Of a stretch of DNA of 64,000 nucleotides, positions 63,963-64,000 are shown piece by piece. The DNA is from Pseudomonas monteilii NBRC 103158 = DSM 14164 (GTDB lineage Bacteria; Pseudomonadota; Gammaproteobacteria; Pseudomonadales; Pseudomonadaceae), in contig NZ_BBIS01000024.1 of the NCBI RefSeq assembly GCF_000730605.1, forward strand, positions 37,631 to 101,630. The letters run 5' to 3'. A model generated the notes under the pieces. The model was not told the DNA's origin. It ran no database searches and saw only the letters and a list, made by a program, of their open reading frames with translations. The translations under genes and the position numbers were made by a program. The first letter of the stretch is position 1. Every line of letters starts with the position of its first letter.

Positions 63963-64000
63963 AGCAATATTAAGGTTTCTTGAAATTAAGGGTTGACGGG

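Overview
The window is Pseudomonas DNA, most likely of the Pseudomonas putida group. From 15373 to 63912 the gene order (accC-accB-aroQ-dsbD ... speA ... alpha-2-macroglobulin-pbpC ... cueR-copA ... copZ ... bauA-mmsA) matches, from memory and without a search, one contiguous block of the P. putida chromosome. Codon use is strongly GC-biased there. The first ~15.3 kb is different: it is one end of an integrated mobile element (ICE or genomic island).

Mobile region (1-~15.3 kb). A backbone block carries an XRE regulator (21-314), a DUF736 protein, a large ParB-like protein and a DUF932 protein, the last three on the minus strand. It is followed by a striking nested palindrome (4833-5009). Then comes a plus-strand cargo block with visibly lower GC: an orphan RelB/DinJ-type antitoxin, a Shedu (DUF4263) nuclease, an OLD-family ATPase/TOPRIM nuclease directly followed by a UvrD-like helicase (Gabija-like, class 2 OLD arrangement), and a 415-residue AT-rich gene I do not recognise. 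The end of the element holds a YhcG-type PD-(D/E)XK nuclease overlapping a P4-type tyrosine integrase by 4 bp, next to the accBC terminator. This cargo is the best candidate for a defence island with an undescribed member.

Chromosomal region. 15.4-19.7 kb: acetyl-CoA carboxylase subunits, type II dehydroquinase and DsbD. 19.9-25.8 kb: a chemoreceptor, a two-receiver GGDEF protein, a DUF2333 protein, a Nudix hydrolase and a Sui1-type factor. 25.9-27.9 kb: speA. At 27.9-28.7 kb a lower-GC islet holds a frameshifted polymorphic-toxin (type 44) domain and a probable immunity protein. 28.8-41.1 kb: MATE exporter, alpha-2-macroglobulin lipoprotein, penicillin-binding protein 1C, a two-partner-secretion transporter, a PprB-like regulator and a TadV-type prepilin peptidase. 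41.3-48.1 kb: two DUF4136 lipoproteins, CmoM, a MazG-like enzyme, and a MaoC/high-molecular-weight FabG/thiolase set with an AraC regulator. 48.2-53.9 kb: a dCache chemoreceptor and a copper-homeostasis set (cueR, copA, copZ) with two recognisable CueR-type promoters. 54-60.9 kb: Bcr/CflA transporter, ArsR-like regulator, adenine/adenosine deaminase, SDR, IMPACT-family protein, TetR and LysR regulators. 61-63.9 kb: the beta-alanine catabolic pair bauA-mmsA, closed by a strong terminator.

No rRNA, tRNA, insertion sequence or CRISPR array was seen. Start codons were chosen by family N-termini and Shine-Dalgarno spacing, so several differ from the longest open frame.
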